Assembly: GCF_900119155.1 (NCBI RefSeq)
Contig: NZ_FPIR01000001.1
Coordinates: 186,001-250,000, forward strand
Length of the DNA stretch: 64,000 bases
Direction: 5' to 3'
Source: Ruminococcus sp. YE71
GTDB taxonomy: Bacteria > Bacillota > Clostridia > Oscillospirales > Ruminococcaceae
A program made the position numbers and the translations under genes. Of the stretch, positions 24,808 through 33,134 are shown one piece after another. Every line of letters starts with the position of its first letter. The first letter of the stretch is position 1. The notes beneath the pieces were generated by a model. That model worked only from the letters and a program-made list of their open reading frames with translations, had not been told where the DNA came from and did no database searches.

Positions 24808-26223
24808 GTGAAAAGAAAAAAACATACTACTGCGGCACTGCTTTCCGCGGTGCTGCTGCTTTCGGGATGCGCAAACGAGATAGGCGCAAAGGGAAAGACG
24901 GCTTCGGAGCCGTCCTCCTCGGCCGTATCCTCGGCGGCGGACAGCTCGTCTGAGGCCAAGCCCTCGGGCGGGACTTCGGCTGCTGCTCACAGCGACAGCT
25001 CACAGAACGCCGACGACAGCACCTCGGCTCAGCCCGACAGCGGAAAAGAAAGCAAAAAAGAGGGCATCGCCCCTCCCGAAGACAACGGAAAACTCAACGT
25101 TCTGCTCAGCGTCGGCTCTTCGATAAACGCGGAGCAGGCAAAGCAGAAGTTCACAGAGCTGGGCGGTAATGCCAACATCAAGACCTGTGCGGACAGCGAC
25201 CTGTTCAACAGGATAAGCGCGGCAAGTCTCGCGGATGACCCCGTGGATGTCGCGTCCTTCGACAACGGGCTGATGTACCCCTACGGCATCTCTCAGGACA
25301 TGATAGAGCCGATGGACTCGGCACTGAACCTCAACGCCGAACGCTGGCAGCCCTACATGGAGACCGCAAAGCTCTTCACCCTCAACGGCTGGCACTACGT
25401 TCTGCCGATAAACGTCAGGGCGGCTTACGGGCTGTACTACTACAAGGATTCGGTCAAGAGCGTTACGGGATACGACCCTGCCGAACTCGCCGCAAACGGT
25501 GAATGGACGAACGAGAAATTCGATGAGATGGTCAAGACCTGGCACGACAAGGCAAAACCCTACGGGCTCGCAGGATGGTACGGTCAGCCGATGATGGTCG
25601 CGACGGGCAAGACGCTCGTCGGGTTCGATGAGAATACTTCGGGCTTCTTCAACAACTGCTTCGACTGGGATATCCTCGCGGTGGCGGACGAGCTGTACTA
25701 CCTCAAGGGCAACGCTTATGTCACATCCTGTCCTTACGTCGATCTGGTAAAGGCGCTGGACAGCGGCGCGATGTTCTATTCGGGCACGATGCTCGAAGGC
25801 GAAAAAGCCGAGGAGCGCGAACAGCTCACCTGCGTGCCGATGCCCTCTCAGGACGGCAAACAGCACTTCTATCAGGCGTATATCGACGGTCTCGTGCTGG
25901 TCAAGGGCATCAAGAATACCGACTCGGCAAGGTGCTTCATCGAGTGCGTGTCCGAGTGCGACAACTCGGTGGTCGGCAAGTTCGCCGACAGCTATATGCC
26001 CGCAGGCGCAAAACCGGCCTACAGCTACGGCATGGGCATTTCCCCACGCGCCTCCACCGACGCGAGCCAGAACGGCAGCTTCCCGCTGGCAATAATTCCT
26101 TTCATCTATTCCGCTCCGCAGGACGCAGGCGAGTGGGATTCGGTATGCGCTTACTACGCAGAACCCCTCACCAGCGAACTCACCATAGTCAACAACAAGA
26201 TCAGAAAGATCTACGGAGACTGA
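24808..26223 (+). CDS. Solute-binding-like lipoprotein, copy 2 with Ser-rich linker
   Basis: A 471-residue lipoprotein paralogous to the preceding gene: shared landmarks include ASFDNGLMYPYGISQDMIEP, LNGWHYVLPINVRAAYGL, NGEWTNEKFDEMVKTW and AGWYGQPMMVATGKTLVGFD (each aligned to the corresponding part of copy 1). A lipobox LLLSGC lies near residue 20 and is followed by about 60 residues of Ser/Ala/Asp-rich linker that copy 1 lacks, which would hold the binding domain away from the membrane. GTG at 24808 is preferred over GTG at 24799 because AGGA then sits 11 rather than 2 bases away. It ends at a terminator. Confidence 0.85.
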   Translation: MKRKKHTTAALLSAVLLLSGCANEIGAKGKTASEPSSSAVSSAADSSSEAKPSGGTSAAAHSDSSQNADDSTSAQPDSGKESKKEGIAPPEDNGKLNVLLSVGSSINAEQAKQKFTELGGNANIKTCADSDLFNRISAASLADDPVDVASFDNGLMYPYGISQDMIEPMDSALNLNAERWQPYMETAKLFTLNGWHYVLPINVRAAYGLYYYKDSVKSVTGYDPAELAANGEWTNEKFDEMVKTWHDKAKPYGLAGWYGQPMMVATGKTLVGFDENTSGFFNNCFDWDILAVADELYYLKGNAYVTSCPYVDLVKALDSGAMFYSGTMLEGEKAEEREQLTCVPMPSQDGKQHFYQAYIDGLVLVKGIKNTDSARCFIECVSECDNSVVGKFADSYMPAGAKPAYSYGMGISPRASTDASQNGSFPLAIIPFIYSAPQDAGEWDSVCAYYAEPLTSELTIVNNKIRKIYGD

Positions 26224-26234
26224 CCCAAAAACCA

Positions 26235-26270
26235 AAAAGGCAGCGCCCTGCTACGGGGACGCTGCCTTTT
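26235..26270 (+). terminator. Intrinsic terminator of the lipoprotein pair
   Basis: Stem AAAAGGCAGCG/CGCTGCCTTTT (26235-26245 and 26260-26270) with an inner CCC/GGG pair; T-run at the 3' end. Twelve bases after the stop codon. Confidence 0.88.
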
Positions 26271-26296
26271 GTGCTGTTCATTCATTTCTCCCCTTG

Positions 26297-26356
26297 CCGT
26301 GCGTAGCTAAGGCGGCCCGTGCGTAGCTAAGGCGGCCCGTGCGTAGCTAAGGCGGC
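26297..26356 (+). repeat. Three tandem copies of a 20-bp unit
   Basis: CCGTGCGTAGCTAAGGCGGC repeated exactly three times (26297-26316, 26317-26336, 26337-26356). Compared with the units at 14.9, 19.5 and 59.6 kb it has GCGTAGC in place of GCGAAGC and a 20-bp instead of 19-bp period. No spacers, so not CRISPR. Confidence 0.95.
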
Positions 26357-26497
26357 CCCCATTCCAAAGACTTTTAATATTGTCGTCTGCTGGATGTGTT
26401 CGGGATGATAGACTCTCGCCATTTAAAAAGATGGTCAGAACACATCTCTATAAATGGTTACTGACAAACGTACCCACTCCTCAGAATTCACCCAATA

Positions 26498-26538
26498 TTA
26501 AGGCAACACCGCACAATGATCGTGCGGTGTTGCCTTAA
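26498..26538. terminator. 17-bp perfect hairpin between convergent genes
   Basis: TTAAGGCAACACCGCAC and its exact complement enclose a 7-nt loop (26515-26521). It lies downstream of both the minus-strand epimerase operon and the plus-strand lipoprotein genes and may act as a bidirectional transcription stop, although T-runs are short. It is embedded in repeat R3. Confidence 0.5.
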
Positions 26539-26614
26539 AAGTTATAGGAAAGGGGTTTGGGCGGAGAACTCTTTTCTAAGGCAGGTTTCCCCCGGTTTCT
26601 CCGCCCGAAAGAAG

Positions 26615-27292
26615 TCAGTACCCGATACTGCGTCTCTTCGCGGCGATGCGTTCGTCTACGCCCTCTATGGTGTCCTTAACGATAGACGAAGTACCTGCGA
26701 CGAAGATCCTCGCGCCTGCTTCGTACATGAGCTTCGCGTTCTCGTTGGACATATTGCCGTCGGCGATGATCGTGATGTCTTCCCTGCCTATCTCCTTGAG
26801 GTGAGCGCTCATTTTGCGCACCTTTTCGATGACCGAGGGTATCAGCTTCTGACCAGCGAAGCCGGGGTTAACGCTCAGCAGGAGAACAGCGTCGAGGTAG
26901 TCGTACAGTTCTTCGAGCACCCATATCGGCGTACCCGGGCAGAGTGCCACGCTCGCCTTTGCGCCGCGGCTCTTGATATACTGCATACACTTGTCGATAT
27001 GCTTGGTCGATTCCCAGTGTACCGACACCCAGTCGCCCTCGCGGATGTCGAACCACTTCATCTTCTCCTCGGGCTCTTCCACCATGAAGTGGAAATCGAA
27101 GGGCTTATTGCTTATCTCGCGGAGCTGTTTTACGTAGTCCACACCGATGGTGATATTCGGCACGAAAGTTCCGTCCATGACGTCGATGTGAAGCAGTTCA
27201 ACATTATTTCTCTCGAATGCTCTCAAATAGTCCATCGTAAGGTCGAGCCTTACGCACATCATTGAGGGTGAGATCATTCCCTTGTCTAACAT
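26615..27292 (-). CDS. Ribulose-phosphate 3-epimerase family protein
   Basis: A TIM-barrel epimerase of the Rpe/AlsE family that interconverts pentulose (or hexulose) phosphates at C3. The 225-residue protein has ISPSMMC near the start, HIDVMDGTFVPNITIG near residue 35 with the metal-binding His and Asp, FHFMVEEPEE near 68 (metal His), VNPGFAGQKLIPSVIEKV near 142 and DGNMSNENAKLM near 177 with the second catalytic Asp. The ISPSMMC start is closer to AlsE-like than housekeeping Rpe. It is the last gene of the polyol-phosphate operon, where it could supply ribulose 5-phosphate to the dehydrogenase and cytidylyltransferase; that link is inference. Confidence 0.88.
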   Translation of the reverse strand: MLDKGMISPSMMCVRLDLTMDYLRAFERNNVELLHIDVMDGTFVPNITIGVDYVKQLREISNKPFDFHFMVEEPEEKMKWFDIREGDWVSVHWESTKHIDKCMQYIKSRGAKASVALCPGTPIWVLEELYDYLDAVLLLSVNPGFAGQKLIPSVIEKVRKMSAHLKEIGREDITIIADGNMSNENAKLMYEAGARIFVAGTSSIVKDTIEGVDERIAAKRRSIGY

Positions 27293-27385
27293 ATTGCTAT
27301 TGTCCTTTCTCGAAGTTTTTGGATTTTTCAGTTTGTTTTGGTTTTGTTTTTTGTTTCGCCTCTGGCGAACACGGGGCGGTGGTGC

Positions 27386-29251
27386 TCAGTCCTTTTTTTC
27401 GTCTTTCTTTCCCAGTATCAGCTGGTCTATTACTCTGTCGGTGGACTTGCCGTCAGTGTACTTGAAATTCTTCTTCACGAATGCGTCCATCTTATGATAA
27501 TCATAATCCTCTTTCTCGATGGCTTCAAGCAGTTCGTCAAAATCCGTCACTATCTTACCGGGTACAAGCTCCTCATACGGCTCGTAAAAATCTCTCGTCG
27601 CTTCATAATACCTGCGGTCGAACGCAAAGAACAGCATCGGCTTCCTCAGCAGCGAAGTCTCGTAGATTATCGAACTGTAGTCGGTTATCAGCACGTCGAT
27701 GATGAACAGTATGTCGTTCACCTCGCGGTAATCGGTGGCGTCGAGTATCCTGTCCTTATACTTCTCGGGTATCTCCACACGGCGCGTCACGAAGGGATGG
27801 AGCTTGACTATCAGCACTGAACCCTCACGCTCAAGCTGTTCGCCCCAGCGCTCAAGGTCGAACTTGTCGAAGGGGAAGTACGCATTGATGGCGTTGTCGC
27901 CGCGGAATGTCGGCGCGTAGAGGTAGACCTTTTTGGCGTTCTTGCACGCGGGGAACTCGTTCAGCATACGCTCACGGGTGGTGCGCTTGTACTCCTCGTC
28001 GAAGAAGATGTCCGTTCTCGGGATGCCCACGGGATAGAACTTGCTCTCGCTTATCGCGAAGCCCTCCGCATGGTGCTTTGCCGAATGTTCCGAGCTTACA
28101 GGCACATGGGTGTAGCACTTGTGGACGCGTGTGTTGAACGGCGGTGCGCCGGGCTTTCCGAGACGCTCAAAGCCGAGGCTCTTGAACGCTCCGCAGGCGT
28201 GCCATACCTGCAACACCTTGACGCTCTTCGCGTAATCGACCTTGTAGACCTCGGGGTAGTAGTCGTCTATGAGTATGATGTCCGAGGTGGCGAGGTAGTA
28301 TACGAACTTCACCTTCTGTGCCAGCGAGCGCTTGGCGGTGATGCTCGCCTTGAAGTCGAACCTGAACTTGAACTGCTTGTCAAGCCCTCTCTCGATCATG
28401 CGCTTGTAGATGAACTCCTCATTTCCGCCGATCTCTGCACGGGAACCCGAAGCGAACAGGATGATATCGCCCTTATGCTTCGCCCGTTTCGAGAACGCCC
28501 TGAACATCGCCTTGAACGCCCACAGCGTGAAGGCGTTGATCTTCTTTGTGCGCTCGTCCCTTTTCTTCGTGCGTTTTTTCGCTCTGAGGTCGGTGATGTC
28601 GAGTGCAGGCGTAGGCGGCTTGTATTCCACCTCAAGGTAGAACTCGGCGGTGTCCATGTCCATCCTGCTCTCACAGGAGAAGCGGTTGCCTGCGCTCTTG
28701 TGCTCAACGAAATTCCAGGGGTTGGCCGATTCCTTGTTGCACACGCCGTCAGCCTCGGGCGAGATGAAGCACGAGAACTCTTCGGTCAGACGTTTTTTCT
28801 CGGTGACATTTCCCTTGTCGTCGTAGTTCATGAGGTACACCGTACCCGTGCGCTTGACGATCTCACTGTTCTTTCCCGCTCTGAAACTCTGCTCCTTGCG
28901 GTGATCCTTGTACTTCTCGAAGATGACGAGGTAATAAGCGCCCGTTTCGATAGGCGCCTCGCCCTTCGAGCACATGAGGTTCGTGCTGATATGGAAACTG
29001 CCGTCCTTCACCTCGAAATGGTCGGGGTAGAACATCTGCCGCCTGTCCGCCGACACGAATCTTGCGCCGTATTTCTTTTTCAGGTCGCAGTTTTCGAGCC
29101 TGCCCCCGATGTGCATGATGACTCTTCTGAACTCGATATTCTCTATCCTGCCAAAGGGCTGACCCTTGCTTGTTTTTTTGTTTATCGCTCTTTCTCTGTC
29201 CCCGATCTCCTGTTTTTCTTTTTCTTTCAAAACCTCTAAATCGTAGTACAT
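27386..29251 (-). CDS. CDP-glycerol/ribitol:poly(polyol phosphate) transferase, TagF-like (long)
   Basis: A 621-residue peripheral-membrane glycosyltransferase of the TagF/TarL family that polymerises polyol phosphates onto a lipid-linked acceptor. The N-terminal about 230 residues are a basic, beta-rich region, as in TarF/TarL enzymes. The C-terminal catalytic domain shows WHACGAFKSLG near residue 340, the APTFRGD motif near 428, KLHPF near 469, and ITDYSSIIYETSLLRKP near 515 with the CDP-binding residues. It differs from the second transferase in the operon, which lacks the N-terminal extension. Whether glycerol or ribitol phosphate is used cannot be read directly; the neighbours favour ribitol. 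Confidence 0.9.
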   Translation of the reverse strand: MYYDLEVLKEKEKQEIGDRERAINKKTSKGQPFGRIENIEFRRVIMHIGGRLENCDLKKKYGARFVSADRRQMFYPDHFEVKDGSFHISTNLMCSKGEAPIETGAYYLVIFEKYKDHRKEQSFRAGKNSEIVKRTGTVYLMNYDDKGNVTEKKRLTEEFSCFISPEADGVCNKESANPWNFVEHKSAGNRFSCESRMDMDTAEFYLEVEYKPPTPALDITDLRAKKRTKKRDERTKKINAFTLWAFKAMFRAFSKRAKHKGDIILFASGSRAEIGGNEEFIYKRMIERGLDKQFKFRFDFKASITAKRSLAQKVKFVYYLATSDIILIDDYYPEVYKVDYAKSVKVLQVWHACGAFKSLGFERLGKPGAPPFNTRVHKCYTHVPVSSEHSAKHHAEGFAISESKFYPVGIPRTDIFFDEEYKRTTRERMLNEFPACKNAKKVYLYAPTFRGDNAINAYFPFDKFDLERWGEQLEREGSVLIVKLHPFVTRRVEIPEKYKDRILDATDYREVNDILFIIDVLITDYSSIIYETSLLRKPMLFFAFDRRYYEATRDFYEPYEELVPGKIVTDFDELLEAIEKEDYDYHKMDAFVKKNFKYTDGKSTDRVIDQLILGKKDEKKD

Positions 29252-29339
29252 CCCAAAATTTTTCCTTTTTCCTATTAATCATTATTGCTGCTGTCTGCGT
29301 TTTTTTCCCAATAAACCACCGCAGACAGGCAGCACAAAA

Positions 29340-30401
29340 TCACATTGTAAACATCACTCTGAGGGTGAATTTTTCCTTGTTTCTGACGTCTGCGAACGCT
29401 TTTTCGTGCTCGCTCATCGGATAGGTCTCGCTGATGAGACCTCTGAGGTTCAGTTCGCCGCTCTCGAATATCTCAAGCGCTTCCTTCCAGTCGTTGACGC
29501 GGGTGTTGTAGCCGGAATTCCACGAGCCTGTCAGCGTTATCTGCTTGCGGAGGATAGACCAGTAGAGATTCTTTTCCATGCTGAGGTCGCCGTAGGGGTT
29601 GCCCACCAGCACGATGCGTCCCAGTGCCGCCGTCGCCTTGACCGCGTTGTTTATCGACTCGTTCGAGCCCACCGCTTCGATGGTAACGTCCGCGCAGTCG
29701 CCGAAAATGCGCTTTGCGCCATCGGCGATATCCTCTTCCGAAGTGTTTATCGTGTCGAAGCCGAGACCTGCCGCATATGCCAGCTTGTCCGCGCTCCTGC
29801 CTGCGACAGTCACGTTCTTCTTGCAGTACTTCTTCGCAAAGGACGCGATGAGCAGACCGATAGCACCCGTTCCAATGACGATGACGTTGTCGCCCTCGCT
29901 TATCTTACCGAGCTTTGTCGCGTGAAGGGACACCGCCGCAGGCTCGCAGAGCGCCGCTTCCTCAAAGGAGAGCGTGTCCGCGAACGGCACGAGGTTCCAT
30001 ACGGGCACGACAAGGTACTCCGCCATGCCGCCGTCCTGTCTCGAACCGAAATAGCTGTAGCCCGAGCACTGAGCGTACTCTTCCTTCTGACAAGCCTTGC
30101 ACTTGCGGCAGGGCAGCATCGGGAACACGCAGGAACGTCTGCCCAGCAGGCTCTCGTCAACGCCGTCGCCCACCGCGACTATCTGTCCCGAGAACTCGTG
30201 ACCCGGTATCGTCGGGAAGTGATAGGTACCCGTGGTGAAGATGCGCGGGATGTCGCTGGAGCAGATGCCGCAGGCTTTGAGTTTCAGCAGCACCGTGCCC
30301 TCTTTCAGTTCGGGAACATCCACATCCTCATAACGCAGGTCGCCCACCCCGTGAAGATTGAGTGCCTTCATTGTCTTTGGTATGTCGATAAGACTTTTCA
30401 T
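29340..30401 (-). CDS. Zinc-dependent polyol-phosphate dehydrogenase (GatD-like MDR)
   Basis: A 353-residue medium-chain dehydrogenase. Catalytic zinc residues are in KACGICSSDIPRI near residue 43 and GHEFSG near 67; structural zinc ligands are CRKCKACQKEEYAQC near 97; the NAD(P) loop is VIGTGAIGLL near 172. The N-terminal part resembles galactitol-1-phosphate 5-dehydrogenase. Lying between a TarI-like cytidylyltransferase and a TagF-like transferase, it may take the place of TarJ and reduce ribulose 5-phosphate to ribitol 5-phosphate. That role is inference from context; the family alone allows several sugar alcohols. Confidence 0.85.
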   Translation of the reverse strand: MKSLIDIPKTMKALNLHGVGDLRYEDVDVPELKEGTVLLKLKACGICSSDIPRIFTTGTYHFPTIPGHEFSGQIVAVGDGVDESLLGRRSCVFPMLPCRKCKACQKEEYAQCSGYSYFGSRQDGGMAEYLVVPVWNLVPFADTLSFEEAALCEPAAVSLHATKLGKISEGDNVIVIGTGAIGLLIASFAKKYCKKNVTVAGRSADKLAYAAGLGFDTINTSEEDIADGAKRIFGDCADVTIEAVGSNESINNAVKATAALGRIVLVGNPYGDLSMEKNLYWSILRKQITLTGSWNSGYNTRVNDWKEALEIFESGELNLRGLISETYPMSEHEKAFADVRNKEKFTLRVMFTM

Positions 30402-30418
30402 TTCACTTTTCCTCTTTT

Positions 30419-30784
30419 CTATTTCCTTTCAAAGATAAAAGTCGTTGTTTCATCGCCGACGGTCACGGAGTAAGACAGCTTGTCGCCGTCGAGTTCCGCA
30501 TGGTCTGCCAATTCGAGCTTGCCGTTGAGCTTGATGTGATAGTATCCGTCATCATCCTTCTCCACGGTAACATCCCAGCTTTTTTCTCCGCAGGTATAAG
30601 TGCCCGTATCTCCCGAGATCTCGTAGACCTCCTCGGCGCCGATGTCCTTGCCCTTATCCACTGTGCCGTCGGAATATTCCACCCGTGTCTTGACCCATTT
30701 GCCGTCGATGCCCTTTTCTCCGCAGCCGACTGCAAAACAGAGGGTCAGCACCGCCGCCGCGGCAGCGGCTATCTTCTTTTTCAT
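30419..30784 (-). CDS. Small lipoprotein of unknown function
   Basis: A 121-residue protein with a lipoprotein signal peptide (lipobox AVGC, Cys about residue 21) and a compact beta-rich domain of alternating charged strands (DGKWVKTRVEY, YEISGDTGTYTCGEKSW, YHIKLNGKLELAD, LSYSVTVGDETTTF), like small lipocalin-type META/DUF lipoproteins. No family assigned. Its place between the cytidylyltransferase and dehydrogenase genes, with 19- and 17-nt gaps, suggests a role in the same envelope pathway. An AAGGAAG site precedes the ATG. Confidence 0.75.
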   Translation of the reverse strand: MKKKIAAAAAAVLTLCFAVGCGEKGIDGKWVKTRVEYSDGTVDKGKDIGAEEVYEISGDTGTYTCGEKSWDVTVEKDDDGYYHIKLNGKLELADHAELDGDKLSYSVTVGDETTTFIFERK

Positions 30785-30803
30785 AAATATGACTTCCTTG
30801 TCC

Positions 30804-31511
30804 TTATCTTCTCATCCCGAGCAGCGTTTTCACCATCAGCAGGTCGCTGTCGGTGGTTATCTTGAAGTTTATCGCGTCGCCCTCGATGATGTGTATGGGC
30901 TGACCGTTCATGGTGCATATCTGCGATGTGCCTGTGATAACGGCTTTCTGTTCGGGGGTAAGAGCGTCCTGCATCTCAAGAAAATGCTTGAGCCCGAAGC
31001 TGTCGGGAGCCTGTCCGCAGAAAAGCTCGCTCCTGACGGGGATGTCGTCAACAACATCGCCCTTCACCGAGTGAAGTATCGTATCCGCGCAGGGCAGACC
31101 GCACACGCAGGCGCCGTACTTTGCCGCCGCGTCTATCGAATCGTTGAGTATCTTCTCGGTCACGAAAGGTCTTACCGCGTCGTGGATGACGATGACATCA
31201 TCCTCTCCCACGCCGAACTCACGCTCTATGGCGTCGGTGATGTTCCGTATCGAATCCATGCGCTCCTTGCCGCCAGGGATTATCTTCACCCTGTGGGAAT
31301 CCTTCACGAACTCCGCCACCTTCGCTTCGAGATACTCGATGAAATCCTCTCTCGCCGCGATGAAGATATAGTCAAAGCGCTGTACTTTCAGCATATTTAT
31401 CAGCGTATGTACGATTATCGGCTTGCCGCCTATCTCGACGAACTGCTTCGGCACGTTCGAGCTCTTCACTCTCGTGCCGCTGCCCCCTGCGAGCATTGCT
31501 CCGTATATCAT
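30804..31511 (-). CDS. tarI: IspD/TarI-family cytidylyltransferase, probably D-ribitol-5-phosphate specific
   Basis: A 235-residue CTP:polyol-phosphate cytidylyltransferase. The CTP-binding loop is AMLAGGSGTRVKSSNVPKQF at residues 5-24; other landmarks are GKPIIVHTL near 29, GGKERMDSI near 81, VIHDAVRPFVTE near 107 and the C-terminal INFKITTDSDLLMVK near 216. The MIYGAMLAGG start with VPKQF and GKPIIVHT is closer to TarI than to the isoprenoid enzyme IspD. Expected product is CDP-ribitol for the TagF-like transferases. The ATG overlaps the stop of the upstream gene (ATGA), with GAGGATC in the end of that gene as ribosome-binding site. Confidence 0.88.
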   Translation of the reverse strand: MIYGAMLAGGSGTRVKSSNVPKQFVEIGGKPIIVHTLINMLKVQRFDYIFIAAREDFIEYLEAKVAEFVKDSHRVKIIPGGKERMDSIRNITDAIEREFGVGEDDVIVIHDAVRPFVTEKILNDSIDAAAKYGACVCGLPCADTILHSVKGDVVDDIPVRSELFCGQAPDSFGLKHFLEMQDALTPEQKAVITGTSQICTMNGQPIHIIEGDAINFKITTDSDLLMVKTLLGMRR

Positions 31512-33040
31512 ATCTTGATCCTCTTTTTCCTTGGAACTACCGCATTTCTTGCCATGATGGACAGTTTTACACTGCGGCAGTTGATTATTTTATTCAGGCG
31601 GTCGTTTTCAGCCGCTTTGTTTGCTATATCGGCGTCCTTGCGCTTGATAATACCGTCGCGCTCGGCTACCGCCTTCTTTTTCTCGGCGAGTTCAGCCCTC
31701 AGCTTCTTTATCGACGCTTCCCTCTGAACGACCGTCGCGCTTATCTCCTTGCGGCGCTGTCTGAGGAAATCTATGCAGGAGAGCATCCTCTCGGCAGTCT
31801 CGCTCCTGCTCAGCTTCGCCGCGGAGACTATCTCATTGTGAACATCGTTTTGCTTTATGAGCTCATCCATCGGCGCGTCGGTGCGGTCGGGGTCGTCGTC
31901 GTATATGGTCTTCAATCCGTTGGCGTGCAGGAAGTCCAGATAGTTGTCGAAATTCGCCGCCTGCTTCGCTTCGGGTCTGTGGTAATCCACCGAACCGATA
32001 AGCTCCCAAATATCGCGGTATTTTTCAAGGTCGTTCACGTCCACGGCCGTCAGCCCGTGGAACTCTGCGAGTTCTCTCATGCGGGTGTCCTTCGCCATCA
32101 TAAGCGAGGGCGTGCCTGCGATGACCGCGGTGATGTTTCCGTGAAGTCTTGTGCCGAACACGAAGTCCCGTGTTTTCATGAAGTCCACCCAGTCGTTGAC
32201 GTTCACGAAAAAACGCACTCTGTCCTCGGCATAGAACGGGTCATCCAGCGTCTCGGGGAAGTACAGGTCTTCGGGCTGTTCTGCGAGCTTCGCTTCAAGC
32301 TCCGCGGGGTCGGTGATGTAGTCCTTGAAATCCGTACCCCAGTAGAGGGTCTGCAATTCCGTCATAAGCTGAGGAACGTAAATCGGAGCTCTGAACTGCT
32401 TGATAGCCTTCTCGATGAAATCCCTGCCTTCGGGGGCGTGGGACATATTCACCGCGCACTTGCAGTCGGGGGACTTGACCGTATCGCGTATCTTGAGGTG
32501 TCTGCCGAAGGTGTACATCGAGGGACATCCGATAATGCGGAAATCCTTTCCCTCCTTGTAGCCCAGCAGTTCAAGGAAACGTCCCGTCTCGGCGCCGCGG
32601 ACGCCTATCTGCCCCGACTTTTCGAGGACAGCGTCGCAGAAATCCTTCGCTTCCTCCTCGAAACCGAAACAGCCCTCGGCGAACTTTTCCTCCGCGCTTG
32701 CCGAAACGCCCACACCGATAACATAGCTCGGACATTTCAGCGCGCGGACGAGCCGCGTCAGACCTTTCAGCTCGGTAATGAAATTATCTCTGAAAGCGTC
32801 GGCGAGGGGGATGATGAAACCGTCTAACCTCTGGTTCATCTTCTTCAGCTCGTCTTCGCTGTAGTTGTATTTATACTGTGTGCTCTGGAATTCTACCGAA
32901 CTGTCGGTCATCAGCGTGCGCACGATGCCGTGCAGGTACATGAAATTTCCCGAGTTTGAGCCCATGAGATTTTTCGATAGATAATCTCCTGTCGGCAGCT
33001 TTACATACGGCGTCTTTCCGCCTCTGATCAAGTATCTCAT
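31508..33040 (-). CDS. Polysaccharide pyruvyl transferase family protein with coiled-coil tail
   Basis: A 510-residue protein whose first about 370 residues follow the polysaccharide pyruvyl transferase pattern: YVIGVGVSAS near 107, QIGVRGAETGRFLELLG near 143 and FVFGTRLHGNITAVIAGTPSLMM near 287 (in parts: FGTRLHGNITAVIAG). The C-terminal about 110 residues (RRKEISATVVQREASIKKLR onward, to RDGIIKRKDADIANK) are a predicted coiled coil ending in a basic tail, not part of the enzyme family. It may add pyruvyl groups to, or otherwise modify, the envelope polymer made by this operon. It overlaps tarI by 4 nt. Confidence 0.82.
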   Translation of the reverse strand: MRYLIRGGKTPYVKLPTGDYLSKNLMGSNSGNFMYLHGIVRTLMTDSSVEFQSTQYKYNYSEDELKKMNQRLDGFIIPLADAFRDNFITELKGLTRLVRALKCPSYVIGVGVSASAEEKFAEGCFGFEEEAKDFCDAVLEKSGQIGVRGAETGRFLELLGYKEGKDFRIIGCPSMYTFGRHLKIRDTVKSPDCKCAVNMSHAPEGRDFIEKAIKQFRAPIYVPQLMTELQTLYWGTDFKDYITDPAELEAKLAEQPEDLYFPETLDDPFYAEDRVRFFVNVNDWVDFMKTRDFVFGTRLHGNITAVIAGTPSLMMAKDTRMRELAEFHGLTAVDVNDLEKYRDIWELIGSVDYHRPEAKQAANFDNYLDFLHANGLKTIYDDDPDRTDAPMDELIKQNDVHNEIVSAAKLSRSETAERMLSCIDFLRQRRKEISATVVQREASIKKLRAELAEKKKAVAERDGIIKRKDADIANKAAENDRLNKIINCRSVKLSIMARNAVVPRKKRIKI

Positions 33041-33134
33041 CTCATGAACATCTCCCTTTTCAATTTAAAGTCGCAGATTGAAAAATGTATCGGCAAAGCC
33101 GACCTGTTATCCCTTATCCCTGTTCTCTCATCTC

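Larger units (their letters stand above)
26284..26600. repeat. Family A repeat element with 20-bp tandem units (copy R3)
   Basis: Left arm: TTTCTCCCCTTG, three 20-bp units, CCCCCATTCCAAAGACTTTTAATATTGTCGTC (written here in two parts: CCCCCATTCCAAAGA, CTTTTAATATTGTCGTC). Centre: GATGTGTTC (26393-26401) pairs with GAACACATC (26438-26446) around GATAGACTCTC. Right arm: AGTTATAGGAAAGGGGTTTG and GGAGAACTCTTTTC to GGTTTCCCCCGG. It fills the gap between two convergent transcripts. No ORF. Confidence 0.75.

Noticed and set aside
26297-26356. Tandem 20-bp units considered as a CRISPR array
   Set aside because: Units are contiguous with no spacers, other copies are in inverted orientation inside stems, and no cas gene is present.
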